Shown one piece after another: positions 30,770-41,390 of a stretch of DNA of 64,000 nt. Within the stretch, counting starts at the first letter, position 1; each line of letters begins with the position of its first letter. A program made the position numbers and the translations under genes. The notes below the pieces were generated by a model. That model saw only the letters and a program-made list of their open reading frames with translations, was not told where the DNA came from and did not search any database. Origin of the DNA: Bursaphelenchus xylophilus (lineage: Eukaryota; Nematoda; Chromadorea; Rhabditida; Aphelenchoididae); assembly GCA_904066235.2 (NCBI GenBank), contig CAJFCV020000003.1:11222001-11286000 (forward strand), read 5' to 3'.

Positions 30770-31072
30770 AAGGCAGCTAAACTACGCCTTAAAATCAGTT
30801 AAAAAAACAAACCAGACTCTCCTGTCTCAATAAATCCAAAAAAAAACGCTCTAATCATCAAATAATCTCGGGTTTTAACCGATTTTTTTGAGCAAAAACA
30901 TCAAGTATAATATAATCAATATCAAAAAATTTTTCTTTACTTCATGTCAACAATAAAAATAAGTAACAAATGGCCTAAAGATAACAAATATCTCAAAAAT
31001 TCCTAATATTTTAGCTTCCAGTCGTCGAACCATCACTTTTTATATTATCCATGATGGCTAATATAAATCTGT
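30770..31072 (-). promoter_or_regulatory. coq-8 to rpom-1 intercistronic region
   Basis: Lies between the coq-8 stop and the rpom-1 start on the minus strand. Reading on that strand, CGTAGTTTAG directly before CTGCCTTATG would serve as a trans-splice acceptor 7 nt ahead of the rpom-1 start. I see no strong AATAAA. At 303 bp it is longer than the usual spacing in nematode operons, so separate promoters remain possible. Confidence 0.4.
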
Positions 31073-34000
31073 TCACACACTGTTTTCTCTTCTCCTTTTT
31101 TCTCCAAATTGGTACTGATCGCAGATCTCCTTAAACAGTGGGCCACATGACACTTTGGCTTTGAGTTTCGTGGCCAATAAATACGCGCCGGAGAGCTTTC
31201 GATGGAGGGAGTAGATCTCTTCCGGGGGTGCTTTTAGTCGATGTTCCAGCATGATGGGGACCAATTTTTGGACTCGGGCTGTGACATCCTAAAAAAAGAG
31301 AACTAATGATTGCAAAAATTTAGGCAATACAAATAAATTTCTAACTTTTTCGGCAAAAATTATATTATACTAGATAGTTCAGATAAATTTTCGATTTTTG
31401 GACAGTTTCACTGCTTTAAACTCCCGACTTTTTATATAAATAGATCCTCTTTGAAATTCTGAAGTTTATCTCAACCTTTCACCGTCAGAAATTTGAAGAA
31501 AACACTAACGTTTTTCCAAAAATCAACGAAAATCTCAACTTTTGACAAAAAAATCGAAAAATCATTTGAACTCCGCCAATTTTTCCAAACAACTTGATTG
31601 AATATCAAATTTATCCCAATTTCCATTCGTATTTTACCCTAAACACCAAAGAAAAAACTCAAAAATCACCCACCTGCCGTCCAAAATCGTATGGTTCATC
31701 AGCAACCAAAGTCTCCGCCAAGATGCTAATCGAGTCCACATGGGCCTTCTCCATTAGTTTATCTTCAAATCCAGTGAGGAATCCAATCTCTCTTGAGTAT
31801 TTTAGCATTGCTTCGCGGTCTTCATTATATGCTCCTTGAAGGATTTTCATGTATTTGTCCACAAATTCCTTCGGATATTCTCGTGCAGCGCCAAAATCAA
31901 GGAGAATTAGGCGGTTCTCGCCAGTTTGTGGGTGGATTCCGAAGTAAAAGTTGGACCAGTTGGGGTCGGTCTGAAAAAAAAAATTTTTTTTTGATCTTGA
32001 ACTAAAAATTTTAGCTCATTTTGGATAAAAAATAGTTCAAATTAGATCTAAAAAATACTTCAATAGAATCAGACAGCTTTATGATCCATTTGACAACTAT
32101 AGAAACTAAAAAAACGTCAAAAATTAAAGAGAATTTCAAAAATTTAGGTAACAATGCTAGTATAATATCGCAAATCGTCAGAAAAAAATTTTAATCATCC
32201 GAAATTTTTCTCTACACAAACTATGGAGCACAGAATACAATATTAGCCGTATTTATCAAAGATCAGCCCAATTTTTTCCCCAAATCTATCTAAAACAAGG
32301 TCGATATCTAAAATAATGTCCCAAAATCTGAAAAAACCCTAAAACTAACAAATCAACGCCAAGAAAATCACATCTAAGCTCCAATGGACTATTCTTGACT
32401 ATAAAACATCAAATTCAAAAGAAAAAAATCAAGTTCAATATCCACATATCAAGTACAATATCGCAAAATTCTCAACCTTCTCACCTGCATAAATCTGAAC
32501 AAAAACACTTCCCTCAAGCATAATTCCATGAACTTTGCTGCGATATAATCTCGGACTTCTTGCGGTTCATTAACACATTCATCGACGGGTTTCCCGTCGA
32601 TAAACTCTGTTGTCAAAACCTTCTTCGACGACAAGTTTGGAAACACTCCTGGGATGAAGAAGCTGTCATCTTTGGCCAAATACTCTCTCATTCGCCCGAT
32701 GGCTTCGGCTTCTCGGATATAATCGCATTCCAATTTGAGTTCTCTTCGAGCCACTTTAACGAACTCCTCCAAATACATGCCCTTAGGGAAGAACCCGCCA
32801 AAGCGCAAGATCGAGACGAGATTTTGAATATCCGCATCTATTCCGTCCGCTACACCGGGGTATTGAACCTTGACAGCGAGCTTTTTCCCATCCAGTGATG
32901 TTGCTTTATGAACCTAAAGATCAGAAAAAATAATGTTGAAAATGACTTACTTGACCAATGGAAGCGGCTGCAAATGGTTTCTCATCAAACTCGGCAAAAA
33001 GTTGGCGCCACTCTGGACCGAGCTCGGCAGAAAGTTGCTGTTTTACTTGCTTTATTGGCATGAAATCCGCACTGTGCCGAACTCGATCAAAAATATCAAG
33101 CCAATACTTGGGGATTAACGTCTCATCTAAAAAATGTTAAAAATGTATTTTGTAAAGTCCAATAAGATCAGCAAACATCATTTGGGCATAAAACATCAAA
33201 ATATTTTATCTTGATGTCAAGTGTAATATAAATATTTTTTAAATCAAACTTAAAAAGGATAAGTATTCATCAAAGACAGCTCATTTAGAGATGCTGAGAC
33301 ATTTTAAACATCAAACTCAAAATTTTGAATATAAACGTTCACTTTTTGACCTAAAGACCAAGTATAATATAAAAAAATTCTTACCTTGAATACTCAACAT
33401 CTGCCCTAATTTCAGAGCAGCCCCACGAACTCTACACAGTGTCTCAACAACTCTTTCAGCATTTGCAGAAGTCAAAAAAGGATTTTGAGCTTGAAAATTA
33501 GCATCGTTGATCCCAATCGTCCTGCGCCCAACCTCCGCCACCGCTCCTGATCCCAAACCAAATGCCAAAGCACCGAAATTCGCTACTCGTGCTATTCGAC
33601 TAGATGGCACCTTCCGTTCCTGCGATTTGGAGAGGTTTTTGTTGTTGTAATTGAGATCAACTCTGTAGTCCTAAAGAATAAGATAAAAACAGCAATTTCT
33701 ACCTTTGGAAGTGATGGCCGATAGACTTGTTGATGTCTATCCTTTGTTGCTAGAGGTACTTCAGCTATCGGTGGGGGTTTTTTGATTGTAACACCAACTC
33801 TTTGAGCCTCTCTGATCAAAACCTCTTCTTCTTCAGGTGTTAGTCCCTCCGGAATTGGATTGAAGATAGTTGCCTCGACTTTATCTTGAATTTTCAAATT
33901 GCTCGACGTGGCCAGAGGTGTGGCAACCTTTTCTAGATTGATTTTGGTCTGATCCAAGATGGGCTTCACTTCTTTATCGATGATTTCCCGAGTCTGCTTC

Positions 34001-34262
34001 AAAAAGGTGCGTGTTTCTTTCTCAAAATCGAATCTAAAGGGAAAAAACTAATTGAAAACACGCAAACTTACTGATTTCTTCCATAATTCGGGTCGTCGAA
34101 TGGTCGTTGAACTTTCCCGGCAGCGATTATGGCCTCAAGACTCTTTTTCGAGAGCGTCTCACCAAATTTTCGACCTTCATATCCCACTTGACTCTTTAGG
34201 AGCAGCTGGATCGTTGTCAAAATTGCGGAAACATCCTTTTGCCAGCCGTTTGGAGAAGACAT
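31073..34262 (-). CDS. coq-8: COQ8/ADCK3 atypical kinase of ubiquinone biosynthesis (7 exons, 641 aa)
   Basis: Mitochondrial UbiB-family atypical kinase/ATPase that supports assembly and function of the coenzyme Q synthesis complex at the inner membrane. Exons 5' to 3': 34262-34072, 34033-33703, 33670-33385, 33126-32951, 32913-32485, 31970-31674, 31288-31073; all phases close. Diagnostic motifs are present in order: the KxGQ motif ([12 protein letters not shown]), the Ala-rich loop that replaces the kinase Gly-loop (AAASIGQVH), the VAIK-type lysine (LAVKVQYPG), the ECDY...E segment (LECDYIREA), QTDPNWSNF with the metal-binding Asn, and [10 protein letters not shown] with the DFG aspartate. 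The C-terminal [20 protein letters not shown] matches the family. The first 200 residues are the poorly conserved leader. Introns 1, 2 and 4 are 38, 32 and 37 nt. rpom-1 follows on the same strand. Confidence 0.96.
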
Positions 34263-34892
34263 TGTTTACATCACTACCTAATCAGTTGCAACATTCTCAA
34301 AAATAAAATAAATTTCGTCAAGAAACGAAATGTCAACTTATTGATTTTTGTTGCGGAATGTCACAAAATTATTGGATTTTTGAAATGATGAACAGGAATT
34401 TGAAAATTAAAAAATTTAGGTTATTTAGATGTGAATTAAATTATTTTGAACGTTTTTGCCGTTTATGGAGATCAGAAACTTACGTTTCTGACTTTTCTCC
34501 ACCTGATGGCCTAAAACAATATAAAAGTTGTCAAGTTTTGTGTTTGTTGACTTTGTGCGTAATCTATCAACCACGCTTATCATGTTTTTTGTCCATTTCA
34601 TTTAAATTCGTAAGATTTACAATCATTTTTTTCAAAAATTTTGGTCAGATCTCCAAATTTGCCTAAAATAAGGTCCCAATTGTCGAAATCGAACCCCCGC
34701 TGGCTCAGCACTTAATTCCCAAGACAATAGCACTTCGTTTTGGGAAAATGAAACATTAAAACGCCTGTGGACAAACAATATGGCGCATTCTGAGCGCGTT
34801 TTATCAGTAAGGAGGGGAATAAAAATGGGGGGAAGAATGCGTCTCTCCTCAGAAATACTCATAATCTGGAAATTCGTTTGCCCCGGAGGGCA
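34263..34892. promoter_or_regulatory. Divergent promoter region between coq-8 and the DSL gene
   Basis: The two start codons face away from each other across 630 bp. The sequence is AT-rich with no inserted MITE. No TATA box is evident on either side. Confidence 0.5.
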
Positions 34893-37800
34893 ATGGGTTT
34901 CCCGCCTTTTGGGAGATTTTTCTTGATCTATTTGGCTTTTTGGAGGGTAAGTTGATCAATTTTCTTTTATGGCAAAAATCTTTCAATTTTAAAAAATTTT
35001 GAAAATTTTATTGCCTGAGGGGATATAATCAAATCAATAAAGTTTTTGAAGGCATCCGAGAAGTTTTTAGCCTTGCAAAAACTGATTTTTTTCAAAAAAA
35101 TTAAAAAAAAAATTTGATGTCAAATGTTTATATTATAAAGCAAGTTTAGGCCCATGCCCAGACTCCACGGACCTACAGCACTTCAATACTTTACGTAAAT
35201 GACATTGAGGTCACGGTAAATGGAGATTTCGAAAAACAAAATCAAGCATACCTCATCATGGACTTCAAGGCGACTTTTGGCGATCTACGGTAAGCGTGAC
35301 TAACGGGAAACACAGTAAAATTAATATTAATAGTCAATTTCACCATGATTTTTTTCTCATCGTTATTTGTAGCGCTTATGTGGCCACTTTGCGGGGCAAA
35401 AAGTCTTAAATTTTTTTTGCGTAAAGCTTGACAAGTTTTTGACGGTGCACCATTCAAACATGCCGAGACTTTTTGGCCCGTCTATTAGCCTGTTGGGAAA
35501 ATAATGAGCACTCTTGCGCATCGAAAATCGCATCGCCGCCGAGAAAATGAACTGTGTCGCGGCAAAATCAAATTGCTTTTCACTTCAGCGACTTGTTCGA
35601 TTGGTACAGCGACGGTGTGATCATTATTTTCCCGACAGACTGATATATTGATTTTAGAAGGCACTAGACTCCAGGGGTTCCGATTTCCATGTTATTCAGA
35701 CCTCAGATCTTTTCCCTGTACAGCAGACAAAGAAAATTTTCGGGTATTTTGTATCGTTCAAAAGACTTTAGACTGGCCCTTTGATCATGCGGATGGCGGG
35801 CGCACACTTGCGGGCCACCACTTTGCGGGCAAATTTTTTGCGGGCAGCCACTTTGCGGGCAGCCGACATTTGCGGCCATCACCGGCATTTGCGGGCAGCC
35901 TGGGACATTTGCGGGCAGGGTCGACAGTTGCGGGCAGCCTGGAAGATTTGCGGGCAGCCGACATTTGCGAGCAACCGGCACTTTATGATAACAAGGTAGA
36001 GGTGGAAAAATTACTTCGATATTTTGGAAGTTTTCCGACATTTGCGGGCAGGCAATACTTGCGGGAAGCCGACATTTGCGGGCAACAGTTCCAAAAGTTC
36101 CTATACAGTCTGTGTGATTGTTTTTTCCTGTTGCCCGCAAATGTCGTCTGCCCGCAAGTGTCGGCTGCCCGCAAATGTCGGCAAATTTCCAAAATATCGC
36201 AGTAATATTTCCACCTCCACCCTGTAACCCTCAGGTGCCGGTTGCCCGCAAATGTCGGCTGCCCGCAAGTGTCTCAGCTGCCCGCAAATGTGACCCCCCA
36301 AATTTTGCCCGCAAAGAGGTTGCCCGCAAAAAGTTTGCCCGCAAACTGGTTGCCCGCAAAGTGGTTGCCCGCAAGTGTCGCGGCGCCGTATTTTTTAAAT
36401 GCGAGGTAAAATCCGCTAGGCTAAATAATCTTCTATACCGCCAAAATCCTATTTTCTCCTATCATCCTTCCTCATTTTCAATACAACTAAAGAATTAAGA
36501 TGGCGCTTTTAAAAATTCTTTTTCCAGCGGAAGTGTTGTAGTCCATGGAAGAGAGCAATGCCAATTGATGGAGTCGAGCAAGCCGATCACTTGCCGTATC
36601 AGTCAAGTGGCATTCATGATCGAGAACCCAGTCGTATGTTTTCATGTCTTTTCGTATCCGCTTTCAGAACGCACTTTACATTGAGGCCTTGCCGTCGCTG
36701 ACCTTCTACGACAAAACTAAGGACGTTGAAAACCTGACGGCAACGCCGTTGTTCAATATTCGAAACGAAACTTTCAATCAAACAACGCCGACCCAAGTGC
36801 AAACCGTGTTGAATTCTAGGAGCTGGTAGGATTGTAGCTGTTTCAAAGCCATTATTTTTAGGCCGATCACTCTCAATTACCGCAAAGGCTGCAGTGATGA
36901 GCATTATTATGGCTTTCAATGCAATGTTCAGTGCTTTCAACCACGCGAAAACGAGTGCTACGAGTGCAATGCAGTCACTGGAGCGAAGATCTGTTGTAAT
37001 AACACGGATGTGGATCAAGGTGAGCTTGAAAGTAGCACTGCAAAACATAGTGCAGAATTCTCAATATTTTAAGTCTGTCGGGAAAATAATGAGCACACTG
37101 TAGCGTCCAAAATCGTATCGCCGCCGGGAAAATGAACTGTGTCGCGCCAAAATCAAATGACTTTTCAAGCGAGTGGCAAAGCGACATTGTGCTCGCTATT
37201 TCCCCGACAAACTGATAATGCGACCTTCGCAACTCCAAACCGAAATCTAGTGGCTCCTACTACAGAGGTTGACTGTTCTTTTTTCAAGAGAAGGTCCAAG
37301 TGCAACGCACAGATTTTCATGAAGTTTTGAACAAACGTCTAGATAAGCAGCCACACATCAATTCCTGAAACTTTTAGCTCCTGCTTTGCAGTGAAGGCTG
37401 AGATATTCAAATGATCTTTGCGGCCGAAAGAGCACGAGAAAAGCACAGAGCGGTCAGAAAGGAAACATTCTTTGACCCTATTTTTGCCAGCTTCGCGCGG
37501 AAAAAAATTATTTTTTTTTGAAGGCATTATACTCTACGACAGAAATAAGGTCTGCAATACGCGGGTTCATGTTTTCTAATTTTGTGTCTAGTTTTATCAA
37601 GTTGCACTTGGAGCATTTTTCCTTGTTAACCGTCTTTCCAAATGGCCCATTCAGCTACATGCGACCGATAATCCAACGAAAACTTGTGTTCTGAAAACCC
37701 TGCACAAAGGTTGGATAAAAATTGATTTTTCAGATACTTGCCTGTACAAGAATGGAGTCATCCCTCCGGGCCGAAATTGCGATGAGCGATTGAAATTCCT

Positions 37801-39328
37801 CGGAGTAGAGTATGACAAAGCGACAGCTCGAAGAGATCTCTTCTTCTGGCTGATGTTGGCCTTCATTTTGTTGTTTGTTTTGGTATTACTATTGCTTATA
37901 ATGGCGATCATTTGGGCCTTCAGCAACAAACGGTAAGTTCAATATCGTTGAGAGGAAAAAAAGCAAAATTCATGTGCAATCATTCTGTCGGGAAAATAAT
38001 GAGCCCTCTGTCGCATGGAAAATCGCATCGCCGCCGGGAAAATGAATTGTGTCGCGGCAAAATCAAATTTCATTTCACTTCAGCGACGCGATTGGTGCAG
38101 CGACTTTGTGCTCATTATTTTCCCGACAGAGTTATGGGCGGTCCTAGACATGGCTCCCGGCCGGGCCGTGGGCCGGCCCGGGATATTTAAATCCAGAATC
38201 TCGAAGCGAAAATTGGGTTTGATAATGAAAATAAACACAATGTCAAGACACAATTGGTTTTTTCAAAGGTATTTTTGTTTTTAGATAGCTATGGCACACA
38301 CAAGTATTTATCCATTTACATGATGATAGAAAAAAAAATTTGTGATAAGGAGTTAAACTTGGGGAGACTTTCGTTTCAATGGGCCGGCCCGGGCCGGGCC
38401 GAAGCAAATTTAAAACGGGCCGGGCCGACGGAAAATTTGAAACGGGCCGGGCCGGCCGACGAGCCATGTCTAGGCGGTCCAAGAAGTCTTGAAATGCTTT
38501 TTGCACGATGCGGTCAACGTTGCAAAGTGGCTTTTCGCGGCAAAAAACGACCAAAAAATCGGCACGGTGCGAATGAAAAACGCACTGTCCAGTTTCAGCG
38601 CGCGACAAAAGCTTTCATTTTCCGGTCCAGTAAGTCCATTTTGCACTGTGCACTCTGAATTTTTTCTTTGTCGCCTTTTGAAGATTTGCGACAAGGTTTC
38701 CGCGTGTTGGTGCACAGTGCAAAATCGTCAAGACTTTTTTGGTCTGGTTTAGGCGGGAAGACTTGACCATCCTAATATGAGAAAAACTTGACCCGACCCG
38801 CAATGCGCCTAACAGTCTGTCGGGAAAATAATGAGCGCTCTGTTGCATCGAAAATCGCATCGCCGCCGAGAAAATGAATTGTGTCGCGGCAAAATCAAAT
38901 TTCTTTTCACTTCAGCGACACGATTGGCGCAGTGACATCGTGCTTATTATTTTCCCGACATACTGATAGTATACATATCGGAAAAACTCTTTTATTTCAG
39001 CAAATATGAAGAATCCAAGGAGTTCATAATAAACCGTGACTATTACGAAGAAGACCGGACCTATCCGCAAGCCGTCAGCAATTTGAATAACGACACGAAC
39101 CGATCCAACCTGAATATCGACCAATACGATCGGTCGTTGCGCCGCAAAAAAGACCCTCTACAATCGCCGACGCCGGAAAGGAAACGTCGAAAGCCGGTGT
39201 TCCAGGAGGACGATGATGAGAGTTCTACCATGGACTACTTGCCCTTCCATCGAGAGCAGCGGCCATATGCGGTCAGCACGATTTTGCCGCCTCCTCAGAG
39301 AAGGAGGAGGCTTGAACAAGTGGTGTGA
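34893..39328 (+). CDS. Membrane protein with a DSL (Notch-ligand) domain, no EGF repeats (7 exons, 380 aa)
   Basis: Probable Notch-pathway ligand or co-ligand at the cell surface. Exons: 34893-34946, 35150-35289, 36528-36633, 36668-36825, 36862-37019, 37734-37932, 39001-39328; GT/AG throughout and phases close. The product starts with a signal peptide (MGFPPFGRFFLIYLAFWRA, then HAQ). An ectodomain of about 140 residues has Cys at TCRIS and HGREQC. A DSL-like module follows: GCSDEHYYGFQCNVQC, then ENECYEC and TGAKIC, matching the C...YYG..C...C...C...C signature. After DTCLYKNG and a CDE residue pair comes one strong membrane helix (FFWLMLAFILLFVLVLLLLI). The roughly 120-residue tail is charged, with KRRK and QRRRR clusters. 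No EGF repeat separates DSL and membrane, unlike classical Delta/Serrate. Assignment rests on the cysteine pattern; another Cys-rich module is possible. Confidence 0.82.
35485..35643. mobile_element. Family A element (A13)
   Basis: TTAGCCTGTTGGGAAAATAA at left, TTATTTTCCCGACAGACTGA at right, TA on both sides. DSL gene intron 2. Confidence 0.82.
35795..36388. mobile_element. Iterated TTTGCGGGCAGCC fold-back element
   Basis: A 590-bp palindrome. The left arm has about 13 copies of (A)CATTTGCGGGCAGCC and variants; the right arm has about 11 copies of the inverse GGCTGCCCGCAAATGT. An inner non-iterated stem (GAGGTGGAAAAATTACTTCG and its inverse) is also mirrored. No coding capacity. It occupies DSL gene intron 2 and matches none of the other families here. 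Confidence 0.88.
37071..37215. mobile_element. Family A element (A14)
   Basis: AAGTCTGTCGGGAAAATAAT to TCCCCGACAAACTGA before TA. DSL gene intron 5, 51 bp after the donor. Behind it, 37285-37530 carries a decayed family B fragment (CCAAGTGCAACGCACAGATT). Confidence 0.78.
37982..38132. mobile_element. Family A element (A15)
   Basis: ATTCTGTCGGGAAAATAATG at left and ATTATTTTCCCGACAGA at right; interior close to consensus (TCGCATCGCCGCCGGGAAAA). DSL gene intron 6. Confidence 0.8.
38143..38474. mobile_element. GGCCCGGGCC-type inverted-repeat element
   Basis: Left end CCTAGACATGGCTC and right end GAGCCATGTCTAGG are perfect inverses, flanked by CGGT on both sides (possible 4-bp duplication). The inner edges are runs of CGGGCCGGGCC. 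DSL gene intron 6. Confidence 0.8.
38500..38740. repeat. Family J cluster 2
   Basis: Words TTGCACGATGCGG, GGCACGGTGCGAA, TTTTGCACTGTGCACT and GGTGCACAGTGCAAA. The order and connecting sequence (CGCGCGACA, then TTGCGACAAGGTTT) parallel cluster 1 at 21712-22145, so the two are homologous elements. DSL gene intron 6. Confidence 0.72.
38812..38966. mobile_element. Family A element (A16)
   Basis: ACAGTCTGTCGGGAAAATAA to TTTTCCCGACATACTGA before TA. Ends 34 bp before the last exon of the DSL gene. Confidence 0.82.
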
Positions 39329-39367
39329 ATGATGATTTTTAAAAGAGCTTAAAAGAGCGTTAATTCA

Positions 39368-39819
39368 CAGGGGAATTAGCTGAAGTGGAACGTTCAGATT
39401 TTGAAAGAAACTTGGCACAAATTTGGAATAGTTTTTTTAGAGCAAATGCGAGACTTCTAGCTCGCGTTTTGCTGAAATTACCGATATTTTTAATTCAAAA
39501 GTTGGCAAAAAAATTTTGTTTTTTTGCAAATTTTTGTTCATTTTGGGATCAAAAGTTGTACACTTATTTCTATTACACAGAATAATATTTTGACAAAAAA
39601 TCAATTTTTTCCGCGCGAAACTGGAAAAAAATGGCCAAAAAGTCTTTCTCTGTGACTCTCCGCTTTTCGCACACTCTCGGCCACAAAGATCGTTGAATTT
39701 CTCGGCTGTCCCTGAAAAACGTGAGCTAAAACTTTCAAAAATTGATGCATTGCCCATTCCCGTCGTGTGTGAAAAATTTAAAGAAAATCTGAGCGTCGCA
39801 CTAGCGCCTACTTCCCTTG
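39368..39819. mobile_element. Family B element just downstream of the DSL gene
   Basis: CAGGGGAATTAGCTGAAGTG to GCGCCTACTTCCCTTG. Flanks TCA and TAA are not identical, so the target duplication is not perfect. It lies between the stop codon and the nearest AATAAA, so it may form part of the 3' UTR. Confidence 0.82.
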
Positions 39820-39879
39820 TAAGATTTTTATTGATTTTTACGACATTTACTTTAAGAAAATACTGCCAAAGCTTTTGTA

Positions 39880-39885
39880 AATAAA
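39880..39885 (+). promoter_or_regulatory. Possible polyadenylation signal of the DSL gene
   Basis: AATAAA, followed closely by a second AATAAA. It lies 550 bp past the stop, beyond a family B element. Confidence 0.4.
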
Positions 39886-39989
39886 CAATAATAAATTTTA
39901 AGTCTTATTTGATTGAATTAGAGGGTTTACAGCACTGTAAGCATAGCAATACGATCAAAAAGTGTTGTAATTCGTTCCATAACCAAAGA

Positions 39990-40144
39990 TCAGTCTGTCG
40001 GGAAAATAATAAGCACAATGTCGCTGCGCCAATCGGGTCGCTAAAGTGAAAAATAATTCGATTTTGTCGCGAGACAATTTATTTTCTCTGCGGCAATGCG
40101 ATTTTCTATGCGACAAAGGGCTCATTATTTTCCCGACAGACCGA
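39990..40144. mobile_element. Family A element (A17)
   Basis: TCAGTCTGTCGGGAAAATAA to TTATTTTCCCGACAGACCGA before TA. Interior reads in the opposite orientation to most copies (CGCTGCGCCAATCGGGTCGC). Confidence 0.83.
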
Positions 40145-40411
40145 TAGTCGGTTTGATGACCATTCGCCACAGCAAGACCATGATAAACAATTTTTTGAAA
40201 TTTTCCTACTATCTGTTGTCTGCAGTTCGCTGTCGGCTACCTTATTAGGTGGCCTTATTCTACATGAAGATCAATTTGTCAGCATTTTTTTGATCCAAAA
40301 AACTTATTTACTGCCTATTATAAAGTCTAATGGATGTTGCTGGACCTGTACTACTTTATAATATCATCCAAAGCGTAGAATTTATGACCAATCTTTTTTC
40401 CAGCTAGCCTA

Positions 40412-40550
40412 TCAGTCTGTCGGGAAAATAATGAACACAGTGTTGCCTTAAATAAAAAGCAATTTTATTTTGCCGCGACACAATTACTTTCTTTTGCGGC
40501 GATGCGATTTTCGATGCGACAGAGCGCTCATTATTTTCCCGACAGACTGA
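40412..40550. mobile_element. Family A element (A18)
   Basis: Perfect TIRs and TA duplication; interior shortened by about 15 bp. Confidence 0.83.
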
Positions 40551-40916
40551 TAAAAATTGTCATCACCCTTGCTCTCCGATCAGGGTCACCGACCACTGTT
40601 TTTCAGCAAATTTTTGATCGCAAACATGATCAAGCAAAGGAATGCGTTTTTTAAAGTTTACCGGTTACTGCCAGCCGATCGGATCCGAAAATAAAGCGCG
40701 GAACACAGGTTACGGACCGTCTTCTTTGCGTTTAAAAATAGATCGAAAGTAGACGGGCATGATGAATTAGATGGTAGTGTTTATAATATAATTATTTTAA
40801 GCTTTGGTTACAATAAAGTTTGGAGAGCTCAAAAAGGTCGGAAAATACGTAGGAGGTTACTGTAGAAAATCAGCTGGCAGGAGAGAAGACTAAGTACGTA
40901 TCTTACATAAAATAAC

Positions 40917-41051
40917 AACCTGTCGGGAAAGTAATGACCGCAATGTCGCTGCGCCAGAAGCAATTTGTTTTTGCCGCGACACAATTCATCTTCCCGGCGG
41001 CGATGCGATTTTCGCTGCGACAGGGTGCTCATTATTTTCCCGGCAGCCTGA
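40917..41051. mobile_element. Family A element (A19)
   Basis: ACAACCTGTCGGGAAAGTAA to TTATTTTCCCGGCAGCCTGA before TA. The shortest copy of the family here. Confidence 0.75.
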
Positions 41052-41390
41052 TATGTGCTTCGAAATTGTTGTTTTCCAAGCTGTTTTGGCGGCAGAAGTG
41101 CTTCGAATAATGATATCAACACTGTGCTAGCGCTACGGCTAACAAAAAATTGATTTTTCTCTACTTATGAGCCTCAAACGGAAAAACGCAACGGAGTCAG
41201 AGCCTCGTCCACAAAGACCGTCATTGTGGTGATTTTCTGGACTCGATGATAAGAGCAAAACGGAATGCCAATTTCGTGTTGAAAGAGAACCCGTTGAGTG
41301 GAAAATCGTAGCTGAACTGACCTTTCGGAAATTTCTAGCAAATTTTGATTAGCCACAACTTAGTCCTCAGGGCCCATAAACACTATTTTC
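41052..41390. other. Gene-free stretch
   Basis: No gene recognised between the A19 element and the large fold-back. Confidence 0.4.

Noticed and set aside
35703..36498. Several cysteine-rich open frames of 70-185 codons
   Set aside because: They translate the iterated GCGGGCA words of the fold-back element in different frames.
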